Shown here piece by piece: positions 10,935 through 21,429 of a DNA stretch of 64,000 bases (its first letter is position 1; each line of letters opens with the position of its first letter). Source of the stretch: Aristolochia californica (Eukaryota; Streptophyta; Magnoliopsida; Piperales; Aristolochiaceae); contig JARWKL010000006.1 in the NCBI GenBank assembly GCA_029961685.1, forward strand, positions 9,988,748 through 10,052,747. Reading direction: 5' to 3'. The position numbers were made by a program, and so were the translations under genes. Under the pieces are notes generated by a model. It did not search any database and had not been told where the DNA came from. It worked only from the letters and a program-made list of their open reading frames with translations.

Positions 10935-12930
10935 GATTTTGACCCTGGAGAAATTAACGGGTGAGAAAATTAGGTAGGGAGTTTAATTCTCTTTTGATAT
11001 GTTCTAGATCAAAATCAAAAGCGCTTAATTCCGCCTGCCATCTGGCAAAGATTTGTTTGGAAGTAAAATTCTTCACATCCTTCTTAAGAATTGATTTGGC
11101 AGCAGAACAATCTACTCTTAAAAGGAATTTTTGATTTAATAAATCATCTTGGAATTTATGAATGCACTTAATTATTGCTAAAATTTCCTGTTTAACAGTA
11201 GAATAATTAATCTGTTCATCATGCCAATTGCCAGAGGTAAATCTAACTAGTTCTTCTTTACCTGCTGGATTTCTTTGTTTTAAGATACCACCATAGCCTA
11301 TATGGGAGACATCAGTCTCTACTACCTTCGGATATGAAGGATTGGTTAGGTTAAGACAAGGGAGTTGTTTAACCTTACTCTTGATTAATTGGACTGCCAG
11401 TGTATGTTTAGGAGTCCAAGGCTCAGGATTCTTTCTGAGTCGTTTATGTAATATTGCAGAGTCTTGAGCAAGATGAGGATAATAATCCACAATATAATTG
11501 AAACTTCCTAAAAATCTCTGAAGTTGAGTTTTCTCCAGTAATTCATCCGAAAACTTGGAGGCAAACTCAATGCTTCTATCAATGGGAACTATTTTTCCCT
11601 TGTGAATATTGTGACCTAAAAATCTAACAGAGGTCTGAAACAATTTTATTTTCGGTGCCGATATCACCAACCCATGTTTTCTAATAATTGTTTTGAAAAC
11701 ATGTAAATGCTTAAAATGAGCATCAATAGATTCTGAATAAACAAGGATATCATCAATATAAATAATGGTAAATACAGAATAAGGAGCAAATATATCATTC
11801 ATGATATTTTAAAATTCAGATGGAGCATTTTTCAAACCGAAAGGCATAACATTTCATTCAAAGTGACCAAAAGGGACAGTGAATGCAGTCTTATATTTAT
11901 CCTTTTCATTGATTTGAATTTGCCAATATCCAGATTTCAAATCAAATTTTGAAAAGATTTTAGTAGAAAACAATCTGTCTAATAAATCTTTTTTATTTGG
12001 GATAGGATATCGAATCCATCTCAAACAATCATTCAGTGGTTTATAATTAACCACTAATCTTGGAACACCTCGTTCCTTTTTTGCATTTTTATTTACATAA
12101 AATGCAGTACAACTCCATGCGGAGTAAGATTTTCTAATTAATTTCTTATCCAACAGATTTTGGATTTCCTTCTTGCAAAGGTCTAGTAAGGTATGTTTCA
12201 TTTTCTAGGCCTTGCTTTTGTCGGGATGGTTCTTTCATTGAACTCATCAATATATGGTAAAGACACAATATATTTATGTCGGTCCCAAAACGCAATAGGA
12301 AAATGTCACTACAAATTTCTTGGGCAAATATTTTCTGAAGAGAACTAATTTTCTCTTTTATATCTATAGTTTCCAACTGTTGTTCAAGGGTTAAAATTTG
12401 AATTTCTTTATGCAGGAAACTAAGATGATGTTCTTTAACATTTCTTAATTCGGAAATCTCTTTGATAAAACTAATTTGAGGAGGAGATTTGAAAGAGAAA
12501 TATATCGGTTTATTATTAACCTGTCCAAGAATTCCTTGATTATCAATACCTTTAATTGGCATGATTTTCTCCAAAAAATGAGTGCCTAATATGACATTTT
12601 GAGTCTTATTCTTGACTAATAAAAGTCGGTATTAATACACTGATTATTAGTGCAAATGGAGGCATTATTTAATTTGTATTTAATTTTCATTTTGTCTCCA
12701 TTGGCATTAGCCAAAGTTTGAGTTGTTTTCTCAACATATTGGGTTGGGATTAACCCTTCTTGGATGCAATTTAAATCTGCTCCACTATCAATCAGAGCTG
12801 TCAGTTTAGGAATGACAAAGTTTTGATCAATTACCAAATTAATAACAGTATGCCACCTTTGATGGATGACTTTGGTAATTTGATTAAGAAAAGATTCCTC
12901 AGATTTCTTTTCTTTATGTGAACTACTTTG
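10927..12930 (-). pseudogene. Protease-RT-RNase H region of ORF2 (copy 3), broken
   Basis: Polymerase half of ORF2. The aspartic-protease motif DSGAD lies at 12775-12789. RT follows with VNYKPLND, KFDLKSGYWQI and a readable YIDDILVYS palm near 11750, then RNase H (ETDVSHIGYGG, HIKRELNSLPNFLTR). Lesions: a frameshift after the protease (about 12300), another near 12205, TGA at 11854-11856 (from TGG), TAA at 11809-11811 (from CAA) just before the palm, and TAA at 10954-10956 replacing Glu in the terminal LTREF. No integrase follows, as expected for Caulimoviridae. The coding logic predicts reverse transcription of pregenomic RNA, but this copy cannot encode it. Confidence 0.92.
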
Positions 12931-15387
12931 TTAACATTTTTGTTCAAGCTTTTTATAAAGAGATTTTAATTCTTTTAATTCAAGCTTGATTTCTTTAATT
13001 TCTCCTTGTAATGAGGAGATGGATACGGGTTGTTTTGAAGAATTGGTTTCTTCATAACAACCAATAATTTCCTTCAAAGAATAAGGTTTTACTCCTTGAA
13101 TGGGAGGTATCTTTGAAGTAGTTTGCATTTGATCAAGATATTCTTTGATTAAATATCGTTTTGTTTGAGGATCCTACTCCTGATCAATGTTCTCTAGCAT
13201 ACGTTGTTGATCATTGGTAAGAACATTAATCTGATGCATTTGTGCCATAGATTGAAGATGGGAACAACTACAATCTTGGTCATCTGATTGATTGGATGAG
13301 GCATAATCAATATCATCCCCAAAATCAGAATTTAAAAGAATTTTAGCCAACTCAATCCTTCATCTATTTGAAGTTGGTTAAGTTTCTCTTTGGTTTTGCA
13401 TCTATTGGAATAGTGGCCTAATTTGCCACATTTGTAACAGACAATTTTCTTTTTGTTTGGAGGAGTTCTTCTAGGAGGTGGTTTGTGACATGGCGGAGGT
13501 CTCTTAGTTTCATGACGAGTCTTTTGATGAGACTGTTTTTTGGGATATCTCCTACTCTGATGGGAGTAGGGTTCTGGTCTCTTAGAATGCTAAACTTTCC
13601 TTTTTCCCTTCCTTTGATGGGAAGGTGGTGGACCTGTGTCACAGGCAAACTGTTCACAGAATTCACCAGGCTCATGATTACCAGTAAGATTTTGTTTCTT
13701 AAGTTGAGCTTGAAGCTTTAAATCATTACATAAGGTCAATCCCTCTTGGATGATAGCACTGGTAAGGAGACCATATGTATATTGATGGTAGTTGATAATT
13801 CCTACCTCATTACCTAACCTTTTTCTCACCTTGCTGGCAAAAGAGTTGGTAATCCATCAATAAATTTAGCTTTCCAATATTCATTATTGGCATCGGTTCT
13901 TTGCATAACCTTAGTGAGGAAAACATCTTTATACCATCTAAAATGGCTAAGTGTTCTACACCTTAGATTCTGCAACACCTCTCTTCCCTTATCAATAGTG
14001 GAAGTTAAATTGCCAATAAAATGATGAACAATACATGAAATTAAGGTATAAACCGCATCATCCTCACCAAGGTAGGCCTGGCCTGATTCAGTTTTAATTA
14101 CCTTTTTAGAATTATAAATTTCATGATGTTGTTCAGGGGTGAGGATATTATCCCACCAACCTTTAAGGGTTCCAGAAAACCCAGCAGTTAAGATTTCTGC
14201 TATTCCTTGATCAGTATTCTTATGTTGCCGACAAATTGTACAATACATAAGCATTCGGCGACAATGTTCTAGAATTTGATATTCAGACATGGCATCTATG
14301 TTCCATTCATAGATTGATCTTCCATCATAAGCCTTTTGATCTATATACACATTCTCTTCATATAATAGGTTCTGAGGTGTAGGTCTATGATAATAGAGTT
14401 TGCGATTTAGATCCCTATCCCGAGTAGATTTTTTAGTATAATTTAATTTTTGAATACTTGGTTGGTCCCTAATCATGTCCTGAAACATTTCTTCAGTCTG
14501 ATTGACATTGGTTAAATCCAAATCTTTAAGATTAGAGTTTTGACCTTCATCAGAGTCAGAGTATGCTGAAGGAGTTAAATCTTAAGTATTTTGTGATAAA
14601 GAATCTTCTTGAGATTCTAAAACCTGAATGCTTTTTAAAATCTCATCGGCTTTAGCCGCTTTGGCTTGTTTGAGTTGATCTTCAGAAAGATTTAGTCTTC
14701 CAGGGTTAATAATTTGTCAACAACTTCAGAATTATTATCCAATTTAAAATTCCTAATTGGAATATGTGGTTTGATGTGTGGTTTATTATTCATCAATAAA
14801 GGTAACTTTCGAGAAGATAAGTCAAAAGGATTTTGACAATATTTCTCCTGTGTCCCTTTGTCCAATAAATCTTCATTGCGCGTAAGCTGTTGGCCTTTCA
14901 TTTGAAGATTTAAATTGGTAAAGTTGTTTTGTCTCCTGATCTGACCCATAGGATTCTAGCTAATTTCAGGATTAACAAAAGCAACGGCTTCTACAAAATC
15001 AGGAGCTTTGCCTTATGTGCTTGACCATTCAAGCTTAATAGGATTAGTCAGAGGATGAACTGATCGAATATTGATACCAGACATCAGCTGCCATTCTTTC
15101 GTTAGGGTTGAAAGAGTGGGAGAGGTGGAAGAAACTAAGGGTCGTTTCTCCGCTTGCTTATGTCTGAAACGCATAAACCAATCAACGAAAGACATAATAA
15201 CCTTATTTGTTTCCAAATAAAGACAAAAGTCGTTTGATAATTCCATGCGTTCTGTGGCCCCATAGGTGTCAAAAAACCAATCTTTGAAACCTAGATTATT
15301 GGGGTGAAAGAATTCAGCTTTAATGGCTGCGCGATCCACCACAAAAGGTGGGGGGGCTGGGGTACGCTGTAAGGATGTAAAAATCAT
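12931..15387 (-). pseudogene. Coat-protein region of ORF2 (copy 3), broken
   Basis: Starts MIFTS at 15387, five bases past the ORF1 stop codon's first base (TAA-CT-ATG). Coat core (KGWWDNIL, WYKDVFLTKVMQR) is readable at 13826-14521. An intact CCHC zinc knuckle lies at 13398-13439. After it comes a Lys/Glu/Leu-rich segment (12931-13128) that looks like a coiled coil linking coat protein and protease. Frame is lost near 15013, by a TAG near 14956, near 14700, near 14580 (TAA), at the 13826 boundary and near 13590. Phases vary, so no continuous protein exists. Confidence 0.9.
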
Positions 15388-15389
15388 AG

Positions 15390-16250
15390 TTACAGAGTAA
15401 AACCGGTCATGTCACTGGGAGTGGGAGAAGTCCTATCATGCTCCCTTCCTTGGTAGACCCCATGAGGTATCTGGGTTTCTAATATGTAGACTCCTTTTAA
15501 TGAGGAATCATCCTTGATGGATTGTTTTTTATCCAATTCTTGTAGGGGAGAGGATTGGCCTACATCTGAATATCTGGATGACGTTGGTGGTAAAGAAACT
15601 CGGTAAGGAGTTTTGTCTTTGAAATTAATTATCACATCGCCATCAGTTGATTGGATGACTTGATCAATATCCTGATTAATTACGAGTCGTGGAGGAACAA
15701 CCTGAGGAATAGTCCAGTTGGCTGGGAAATGAATTTCCTCCCAATTGATCATTCTAGGAATGGCAACATTTGCACTCATCAGATCTGTTTTGATCAATAC
15801 AATCTTACCTTGATCTGGTAAGTGTAATACCTTAGGGACTAAGGTATTCATAATTTTGAAATGAATCCTTGGGATAACTGCAATGGTTTTAGTTCCAGGA
15901 ATAAAATTGTACCCCTGTGTTAGAATCCTCAACTGGATAGATTCTAAAAAAGTCCTATCTGTTAAAGATAGGGTGAGGTTTGGATGGACGTTAAGGTAAA
16001 TAGGTCCCCACCTGAGACTTGTTTCGACAATACCCATTAATGAGGGTTTCCAATCCAAACAACGACCATCACGAAGTATGGCCTGAAGCCATGTGTTCAT
16101 CCCTAATAAGGTCAAGGATTTGAATGCAATCTGGATGCACCCAATATGCATATATTTCTTTTCAGTATCTGCAAGATACTTATTAAGATCGGTTAACTCT
16201 AATAATTTAAGAGTTGAATCTTGATTTTCAAGGTTAATTGTTTGTTCCAT
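15390..16250 (-). CDS. Movement protein (ORF1), 286-aa open frame lacking its N-terminus
   Basis: Open frame equal to residues 55-340 of the reference movement protein at 43526-44548. It holds the 30K-type core: HIGCIQIAFKSLT, RDGRCLDWKPSLMGIVETSL, then FNVHPNLTLSLTD-like strands, and a long C-terminal tail ending MTGFTL. The readable start MEQTINLENQ is an internal methionine. Upstream lies a rearranged junction with a coat-protein fragment at 16254-16275, not the native N-terminus. No nonsense codon remains in this copy. The family protein forms tubules or modifies plasmodesmata; function here is doubtful because of the truncation. Confidence 0.85.
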   Translation of the reverse strand: MEQTINLENQDSTLKLLELTDLNKYLADTEKKYMHIGCIQIAFKSLTLLGMNTWLQAILRDGRCLDWKPSLMGIVETSLRWGPIYLNVHPNLTLSLTDRTFLESIQLRILTQGYNFIPGTKTIAVIPRIHFKIMNTLVPKVLHLPDQGKIVLIKTDLMSANVAIPRMINWEEIHFPANWTIPQVVPPRLVINQDIDQVIQSTDGDVIINFKDKTPYRVSLPPTSSRYSDVGQSSPLQELDKKQSIKDDSSLKGVYILETQIPHGVYQGREHDRTSPTPSDMTGFTL

Positions 16251-16253
16251 GGA

Positions 16254-17768
16254 TTAATGTTGAATCTTGATTCTCAAACCTTCATCAATCTGAAGTTGGT
16301 TAAGTTTCTCTTTGGTTTTGCATCTATTTGAATAGTGGCCTAATTTACCACGTTGATAACAGCCAATTTTCTTTTTGTCTGGAGGATTGCAGCTAGGAGG
16401 TGGTCTCTGACGAGGAGGTCTCCTAGGTTCATGACGAGTCTTTTGATGAGACTGTCATTTTGGATATCTCTTACTCTGGTGTGAGTAGGGTTCCTGTCTC
16501 TTAGAATGAGAGACTTTACCTTTTCCCTTCCTTTGATTGGAAGGTGGTGGTCCTGTGTCACAAGCAAATTGTTCACAGAATTCACCAAGCTCACGCTTAC
16601 CAGCAAGATTTTGATTTTTAAGCTGAGCTTGAAGCTCTAAATCATTACATAAGGTCAATCCTTCTTGGATGATAGCACTGGTAAGGAGACCATATGTATA
16701 TTGATGGTAGTTTATAAATCCTACCTCATTACCTAACCTTTTTCTTACCTTGCTGGCAAAAAGAGTAGGTAATCCATCAATAAATTTAGCTTTCCAATAT
16801 TCATTATTGCCATCTGGTCTTTGCATAACCTTAGTGAGGAAAACATCCTTATACCATCTAAAATGGCTAAGTGTTCGACACCTAAGATTTTTCAAAACCT
16901 CTCTTCCCTTATCTGATTGGGAAGTAAAATTTCCAATGAAATGATGAACAATACAGGAAATTAGGGTTTAAACTGCATCGTCCTCACCGAGGTAGGCTTG
17001 GCCAGATTCAGTTTTGATAACCTTCTTTGAATTATAAATTTCCTGATGTTGTTCAAGGGTGAAGATATTATCCCACCAATCTTTGAGGGCTCCAGAAAAC
17101 CCTGCAGTAAGCATTTCTGCAATTCCTTGATCGGAATTCTTATGTTGCCGACAGATTGTACAATACATAAGCATTTAGCGACAATGTTCCAATATCTGAT
17201 AGTCAAATAATCCATCTATTTTCCATTCATAAATGGATTTGCCATCATAAGATTTTTTTTTATCTAAATACACATTCTCTTCATACAATAGGTCCTGTAG
17301 TGTAGGCCTATGGTAATAAAGTTTGTGATTTAGATCCCAACGCCGAGTAGATTTTTTATCATAATCTAATTTTTGGATACTCGAGTCTTGAATCATTTCT
17401 TGAAGAATTTCTTCAATTTGTGAAACATTGGTTAGACCTAAATCTTTGAGATTCAAGTCTTGACCTACATCAGAATCAGAGTATGCTGAAGGAGTTAAAT
17501 CTTCAGTATTTTGAGATGAAGAAGAATCTTCATGAGATTCTAGCACTTGAATGCTTTTTAGAATCTCGGCAGCTTTGGCTTCCTTGGCTTGTTTGAGTTG
17601 ATCTTCAGAAAGATTCAACCGTCTAAGCCAAGATAATAATTCCTCAGCAACTTCAGAATTATTATCCAATCTAAAGTTCCTAATGGGAACAGGTGGTTTG
17701 ATGAGTTGTTTATTGTTCATCAATAAAGGTAATTTTCGAGAAGATAAGTCATAAGGATTTTGAAACCA
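16254..17768 (-). pseudogene. Coat-protein fragment of ORF2 (copy 4) spliced between two viral copies
   Basis: Minus-strand coat piece running from the NPYDLSSRKLPLL segment to the zinc knuckle and LQIDEGLRI. Joined at its 5' side to intergenic sequence of copy 5 (junction about 17768) and at its 3' side to the movement protein of copy 3. The knuckle at 16320-16361 has lost its second Cys: codon 16350-16352 reads CGT (Arg). Stops include TAA at 17175-17177 and TAA near 16968. Frames 17175-17768, 16968-17174 and 16455-16895 carry successive parts. The conserved WYKDVFLTKVMQR and NEVGFINYHQYTYGLL blocks are clear. Confidence 0.9.
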
Positions 17769-17803
17769 TTTGAAATCCACCACTAAAACAAAAAAGTAAT
17801 CCT

Positions 17804-18157
17804 CTATAATTGAGGCGGTTGTGAGTCATTATCTCTATAATTGAGATTCTTGGATGAGTCATCTTGATCATCTTTATCATCCGGATCTCCATGATTGAGA
17901 TTAGGACAAGACCTTTGATGGGCTTGGTCCCATAACATCTTTTGTTGACGAAGAACTTTTACTCTTATCCTATGCAGGCGGCTACTGGCGGCATCCCATG
18001 AATGTGACTTTATGGAGAATGGCCGACCAAAGATACTGTATGAGCCTGGCGTGATATGACAAATAGGCCAACTGTGGGCCAGAGGATAAGATTTGCTCTG
18101 TAGCTTTTGGACGGACTTGGCCGACGAATCAGGAACAGATTTATCTGTCATAGTCAT
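17804..18157 (-). CDS. ORF4 small protein, function unknown (open copy, 117 aa)
   Basis: Second open copy of ORF4, beginning MTMTDKSV and ending SQPPQL. It is six residues longer than the copies at 9337 and 36375 because of an extra Asp-rich stretch (PDDKDDQDD) in the polar tail. The central SWPICHI, YSIFGRPFSIKS and WDAASSRLHRIRV blocks are conserved. It starts 12 bases beyond the end of ORF3. No recognised domain. The length change is in frame, consistent with a tolerated indel or with chance. Confidence 0.7.
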   Translation of the reverse strand: MTMTDKSVPDSSAKSVQKLQSKSYPLAHSWPICHITPGSYSIFGRPFSIKSHSWDAASSRLHRIRVKVLRQQKMLWDQAHQRSCPNLNHGDPDDKDDQDDSSKNLNYRDNDSQPPQL

Positions 18158-18169
18158 TTCCTGGAAAAA

Positions 18170-19464
18170 TTATTTGCCTTTAGATGTTGATTTAAACATC
18201 TCTATCATTGCATTGATATATTCGTCAGGATCCTCTAGGGGCTGACTATCTGGTAAGAATTCATTAGCATTATCATCATGCTCTGTACTAGTAAAGTCCT
18301 CAATGTCTTCATCGTCTGCAACGGATGGTTCCGAAACTGACATGTTGTCATCTGCAGGGTGAGCTGATGTGCCTTCATTGCACTTAGTAGCCATAGAATC
18401 CTTCATTGATTCGAATATTTTTTTCATAATATCTTTTTTCGATATATTCAGAATCAAACTCTTTAATTGAGTTTTGAAACTGGTAAATAAATTATCGGAG
18501 TCATAATGGACCTCTGGGACGCGATGCAATCCAAGATTATTTTCATTTTGCATGATAGCAGACTTAATTTCTGCTACTTTTGTATCAATGTTGGGGAAAT
18601 TTTTTCACCAACGAACATGAAATGTTCTTACTCATACTGGTAGGCTTTTTTCATTAAAGCCTGCTATACAATCCCATCTCCAAATCCATGGTAAAGAAAA
18701 TACCATAAAGAAGATAAGATTATCCCACTGTTTTGGGGTTTTTCATAACCCAGAGCTTTAAGCTCAGGACTGGATTGAGTCCATTTGACAAAACAAGCCT
18801 TAATGGGCTCAGGTAAGATCGAAATGGGTGGCCCACATTTGTTCCACCAGGCAAATACCCAATTGGGTAGAGGTAAGGACCTCTGAAAAACATTCTTTTC
18901 CCATTGGAAAAACCATGAATGTCTATGGGAAGGATTTTGGTAATAAAAGGTATTATACCAAGAATCCATATAATCCCAATAATTAAATTCCTTATCATTA
19001 CGAAGGTAAGCTGCTTTAGCTAAATCAAATTTTCCCCAAGTTGAGGGATGGATAAATCTTTGTATTGTACATTTGCTGTACGCTCTTGGGCTATCCCATT
19101 TAGCCACATTGGTCAGTGTATGATGCACTGCTATTGAATTTAAATGAACCAAAATTGATTAAAAGGAATACCATCATTTTCCTGCACGGATGGGACAGTA
19201 GGCTTCTCCAAGCCATTTCTGTAACATCTCCCAGGAATCCAATGTACCCTCAAGGTCCTCTTTATTGAGGAATAAAATTGTCTCCGTATCCGAAAGAGTA
19301 ATATACTCTGGTTCGACTTCCAGTGTCTCTTTATACGACATTGGGGCTTTGCCCTTCTTGTCAGAGGAATTTCCTCGTTCTTGATTCTTTCGGCCTTGGC
19401 CTCTTGATTGTTGATTACCACGTCCTCTCATTGGGAGTGGATTGCCCCTTGCGGGGTTATACAT
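18170..19464 (-). pseudogene. ORF3 (copy 5), broken
   Basis: Homologue of the open ORF3 at 9714-10934. ATG at 19464 overlaps the ORF2 stop (ATGTATAA). The RG-rich start is kept (MRGRGNQQSRGQG). A TGA at 19174-19176 (from CGA), a TAA at 19159-19161 and a frameshift near 18725 break it. The last part (18170-18553) is open and keeps the natural end SKGK, about ten residues longer than in copy 3. The acidic tail (DDEDIEDF) is conserved. Confidence 0.88.
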
Positions 19465-21429
19465 GATTTCGACCTTGGAGAAATTCACGGGGTTAGAAAA
19501 TCAGGTAAGGAGTTTAATTCTCCTTTGATATGTTCTATATCAAAATCAAAGGCGCTTAATTCCGCCTGCCATCTGGCAAAGATTTATTTGGAAGTAAGAT
19601 TCTTCACATCCTTCTTAAGAATCGATTTGGCTGCTGAACAATCAACTCTTAAAAGGAATTTCTGATTTAATAAATCATCTTGGAATTTATGAATGCCCTT
19701 AATTATTGCCAAAATTTCTTGTTTTATAGTAGAATAATTAATATGTGCATCATGCCAATTGCTAGAGGTAAATCTAACAAGTTCTTCTTTACCTGTGGGA
19801 TTTCTTTGTTTTAAGATACCACCATAGCCTATATGGGAAGCATTAGTCTCTACTACCTTCGGATATGAAGGATTGGTTAGGTTAAGACAAGGGAGTTGTT
19901 TAACCTTACTCTTGATCAGTTGGACTGCCTGTGTATGTTTAGGAGTCCAAGGCTCAGGATTCTTTCTGAGTCTTTTATGCAATATTGTAGAGTTTTGGGC
20001 AAGATGAGGATAATAATCTGCAATATAATTGAGACTTCCTAGAAATTTCTGAAGTTGAGTTTTCTCCAGTAATTCATCTGGAAACTTGGAGGCAAACTCA
20101 ATGCTTCTATCAATGGGAACTATTTTCCCCTTGTGGATATTATGACCTAAAAATCGAACAGAGGTCTGAAACAATTTCATTTTCGGTGCCGATATCACCA
20201 ACCCATGTTTTCTAATAACTGTTTTGAAAACATGTAAATGCTTAAAATGGGCATCAATAGATTATGAATAAACAAGAATATCATCAATATAAACAATAGT
20301 AAATTCAGAATATAGAGCAAATATATCATTCATGATATTTTGAAATTCAGATGGAGCATTTTTCAAACCGAAAGGCATAACATTCCATTCAAAGTGACCA
20401 AAAGGGACAGTGAATGCAGTCTTGTATTTATCCTTTTCATTAATTTGAATTTGCCAATATTCAGATTTCAAATCAAATTTGGAAAATATTTTAGCAGAAA
20501 ACAATCTGTCTAATAAATCTTTTTTATTTGGGATAGGATAGTGAATCCATCTCAAACAATCATTCAGTGGTTTATAATTAACCACTAATCGAGGAACACC
20601 TCGTTCCTTCTCTGCATTTTTATTGACATAAAAAGCAATACAACTCCATGGGGAGTAAGATTTTTGAATTAATTTTTTGTCCAACAGATTTTGGATTTCC
20701 TGTTTACAGAGGTCTAGTAAGGCATGTTTCATTTGACTAGGCCTGGCTTTGGTGGGAATGGTTCTTTCATTGAACCCATCAATATATGGTAAAGACACAA
20801 TATATTTATGTCGATCCCAAAAAGCTGTAGAAATGTCACTACAAATTTCTTGGGTTAATAATTTCTGAAGAGAACTAATTTTCGCTTTGATGTTGATAGT
20901 TTCTAGCTGTTGTTCAAGAGTTAAAAATTGAATTTGTTTATGCAGGAAACTAAGATGATGTTCTTTCACATTTCTCAATTCGGAAATCTCATTGATAAAA
21001 CTAATTTGAGGAGGATATTTGAAAGGGAAATATATAGGTTTATTATTAACTTGTCCATGAATTCCATGGTTGTCGATGCCTTTAATTGGCATTATTTTTT
21101 TCCAAAAAAGGAGTACCTAATATGACTTGTTGAGTCATATTTTTTACTAACAAAAAGTCGGTAATAATGCACTGACCATTAGTACAGATGGAGGCATTAT
21201 TTAATTTATATTTAATCTTCATTTTGTCTCCATTAGCATTGGCTAAAGTTTGAGTTGTTTTCTCAAAATATTGGGTTGGAATCAACCCTTCCTGGATGCA
21301 GTTTAAGTCTGCTCCACTATCAGTCAGAGCTGTCAATTTAGGAATGACAAAGTTCTGATCAATCACTAAATTAATCACAGTATGCCATCTTTGATGGATG
21401 ACTTTAATGATCTGATTCAGAAAAGATTC
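19457..21429 (-). pseudogene. Protease-RT-RNase H region of ORF2 (copy 5), broken
   Basis: Protease motif DSGAD at 21307-21321. A one-base length change in a T-run near 21090 shifts frame. From 21092 to 20262 the RT reads continuously: SYSPWSC, VNYKPLND, KFDLKSEYWQI, MPFGLKNAPSEFQ and YIDD at 20280-20291. A TAA at 20262-20264 interrupts shortly after the palm. RNase H follows (ETNASHIGYGG, with Asn where Asp is expected). TAA at 19584-19586 breaks the tail before HIKGELNSLPDFLT. The natural stop overlaps the ORF3 ATG. Confidence 0.92.

Larger units (their letters stand above)
9336..16253 (-). mobile_element. Endogenous pararetrovirus copy 3, lineage A, near complete
   Basis: Minus-strand copy with ORF1 (missing its first 54 codons), ORF2 (coat, protease, RT, RNase H), ORF3 and ORF4 in the canonical order. 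It lacks the intergenic region. On its left it meets GAAA repeat exactly at the ORF4 stop. On its right it is fused to another viral coat-protein fragment (16254-17768). ORF3 and ORF4 are open; ORF2 has several stops and frameshifts. Confidence 0.93.
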
